Source: Climacteris rufus (lineage: Eukaryota; Chordata; Aves; Passeriformes; Climacteridae). From it: DNA of 64,000 nt. The position numbers and the translations under genes were made by a program. The stretch lies in NCBI GenBank assembly GCA_013398175.1, contig VZRZ01004236.1:142276-206275 (forward strand). The letters are read 5' to 3'. This document shows, piece after piece, positions 63,976-64,000 of the stretch (position 1 is the first letter of the stretch; every line of letters starts with the position of its first letter). The notes beneath the pieces were generated by a model. That model saw nothing but the letters and a program-made list of their open reading frames with translations, was not told where the DNA came from and did not search any database.

Positions 63976-64000
63976 AGTCCGAGAGGATTTGCACTGACAC

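Overview
The window is vertebrate, almost certainly avian, nuclear DNA. The evidence is CR1 retrotransposon fragments with bird-type 3' ends, the 3' part of an avian endogenous-retrovirus LTR, and a complete single-exon coding region for the forkhead factor FOXB1 in a GC-rich island at the right edge. A songbird is likely because the LTR resembles a family I remember from songbird genomes, but that is inference. I see no prokaryotic features, CRISPR arrays or tRNA/rRNA genes, and no novel multi-gene system.

Layout. Positions 1-62,000 are a gene desert, mostly AT-leaning with short chance ORFs. From memory of mammalian synteny, FOXB1 lies in gene-poor DNA between BNIP2 and ANXA2. This side, 3' of FOXB1, would be the part facing ANXA2. 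Landmarks are: a very homogeneous 22-bp minisatellite (1240-1962, 33 units); CR1 remnants at 5397-5545 (-), 23498-24100 (-), 40698-40747 (+) and 47515-48360 (+); a partial LTR at 13020-13323; an old archosaur-type repeat near 28025-28205; and several AT-rich, homeodomain/forkhead-motif-rich blocks that look like developmental enhancers, the best at about 26440-27090. From about 57,300 the base composition changes: a CpG-rich block carries a 31-bp GC-rich minisatellite (57757-58019). It is followed by mixed CpG-rich and AT-rich DNA (58,100-61,900) that looks like FOXB1-proximal regulatory sequence.

Gene. FOXB1 is on the minus strand (63897 to 62935, 320 codons). It has a complete forkhead DNA-binding domain at residues 13-111 and a proline/alanine/serine-rich C-terminal half. 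Directly upstream of the ATG is a strong 3' splice site (AG at 63922-63923 after a long pyrimidine tract), so the first exon and promoter probably lie beyond the window's right edge. The 3' UTR probably runs to poly(A) signals near 61948-61959 and contains a U-rich hairpin-forming segment.

How it fits together: one developmental transcription-factor gene with a large downstream regulatory landscape. The candidate enhancers include paired forkhead sites, which would fit autoregulation or cross-regulation by forkhead factors. That is a hypothesis only; no alignment or functional data were available.
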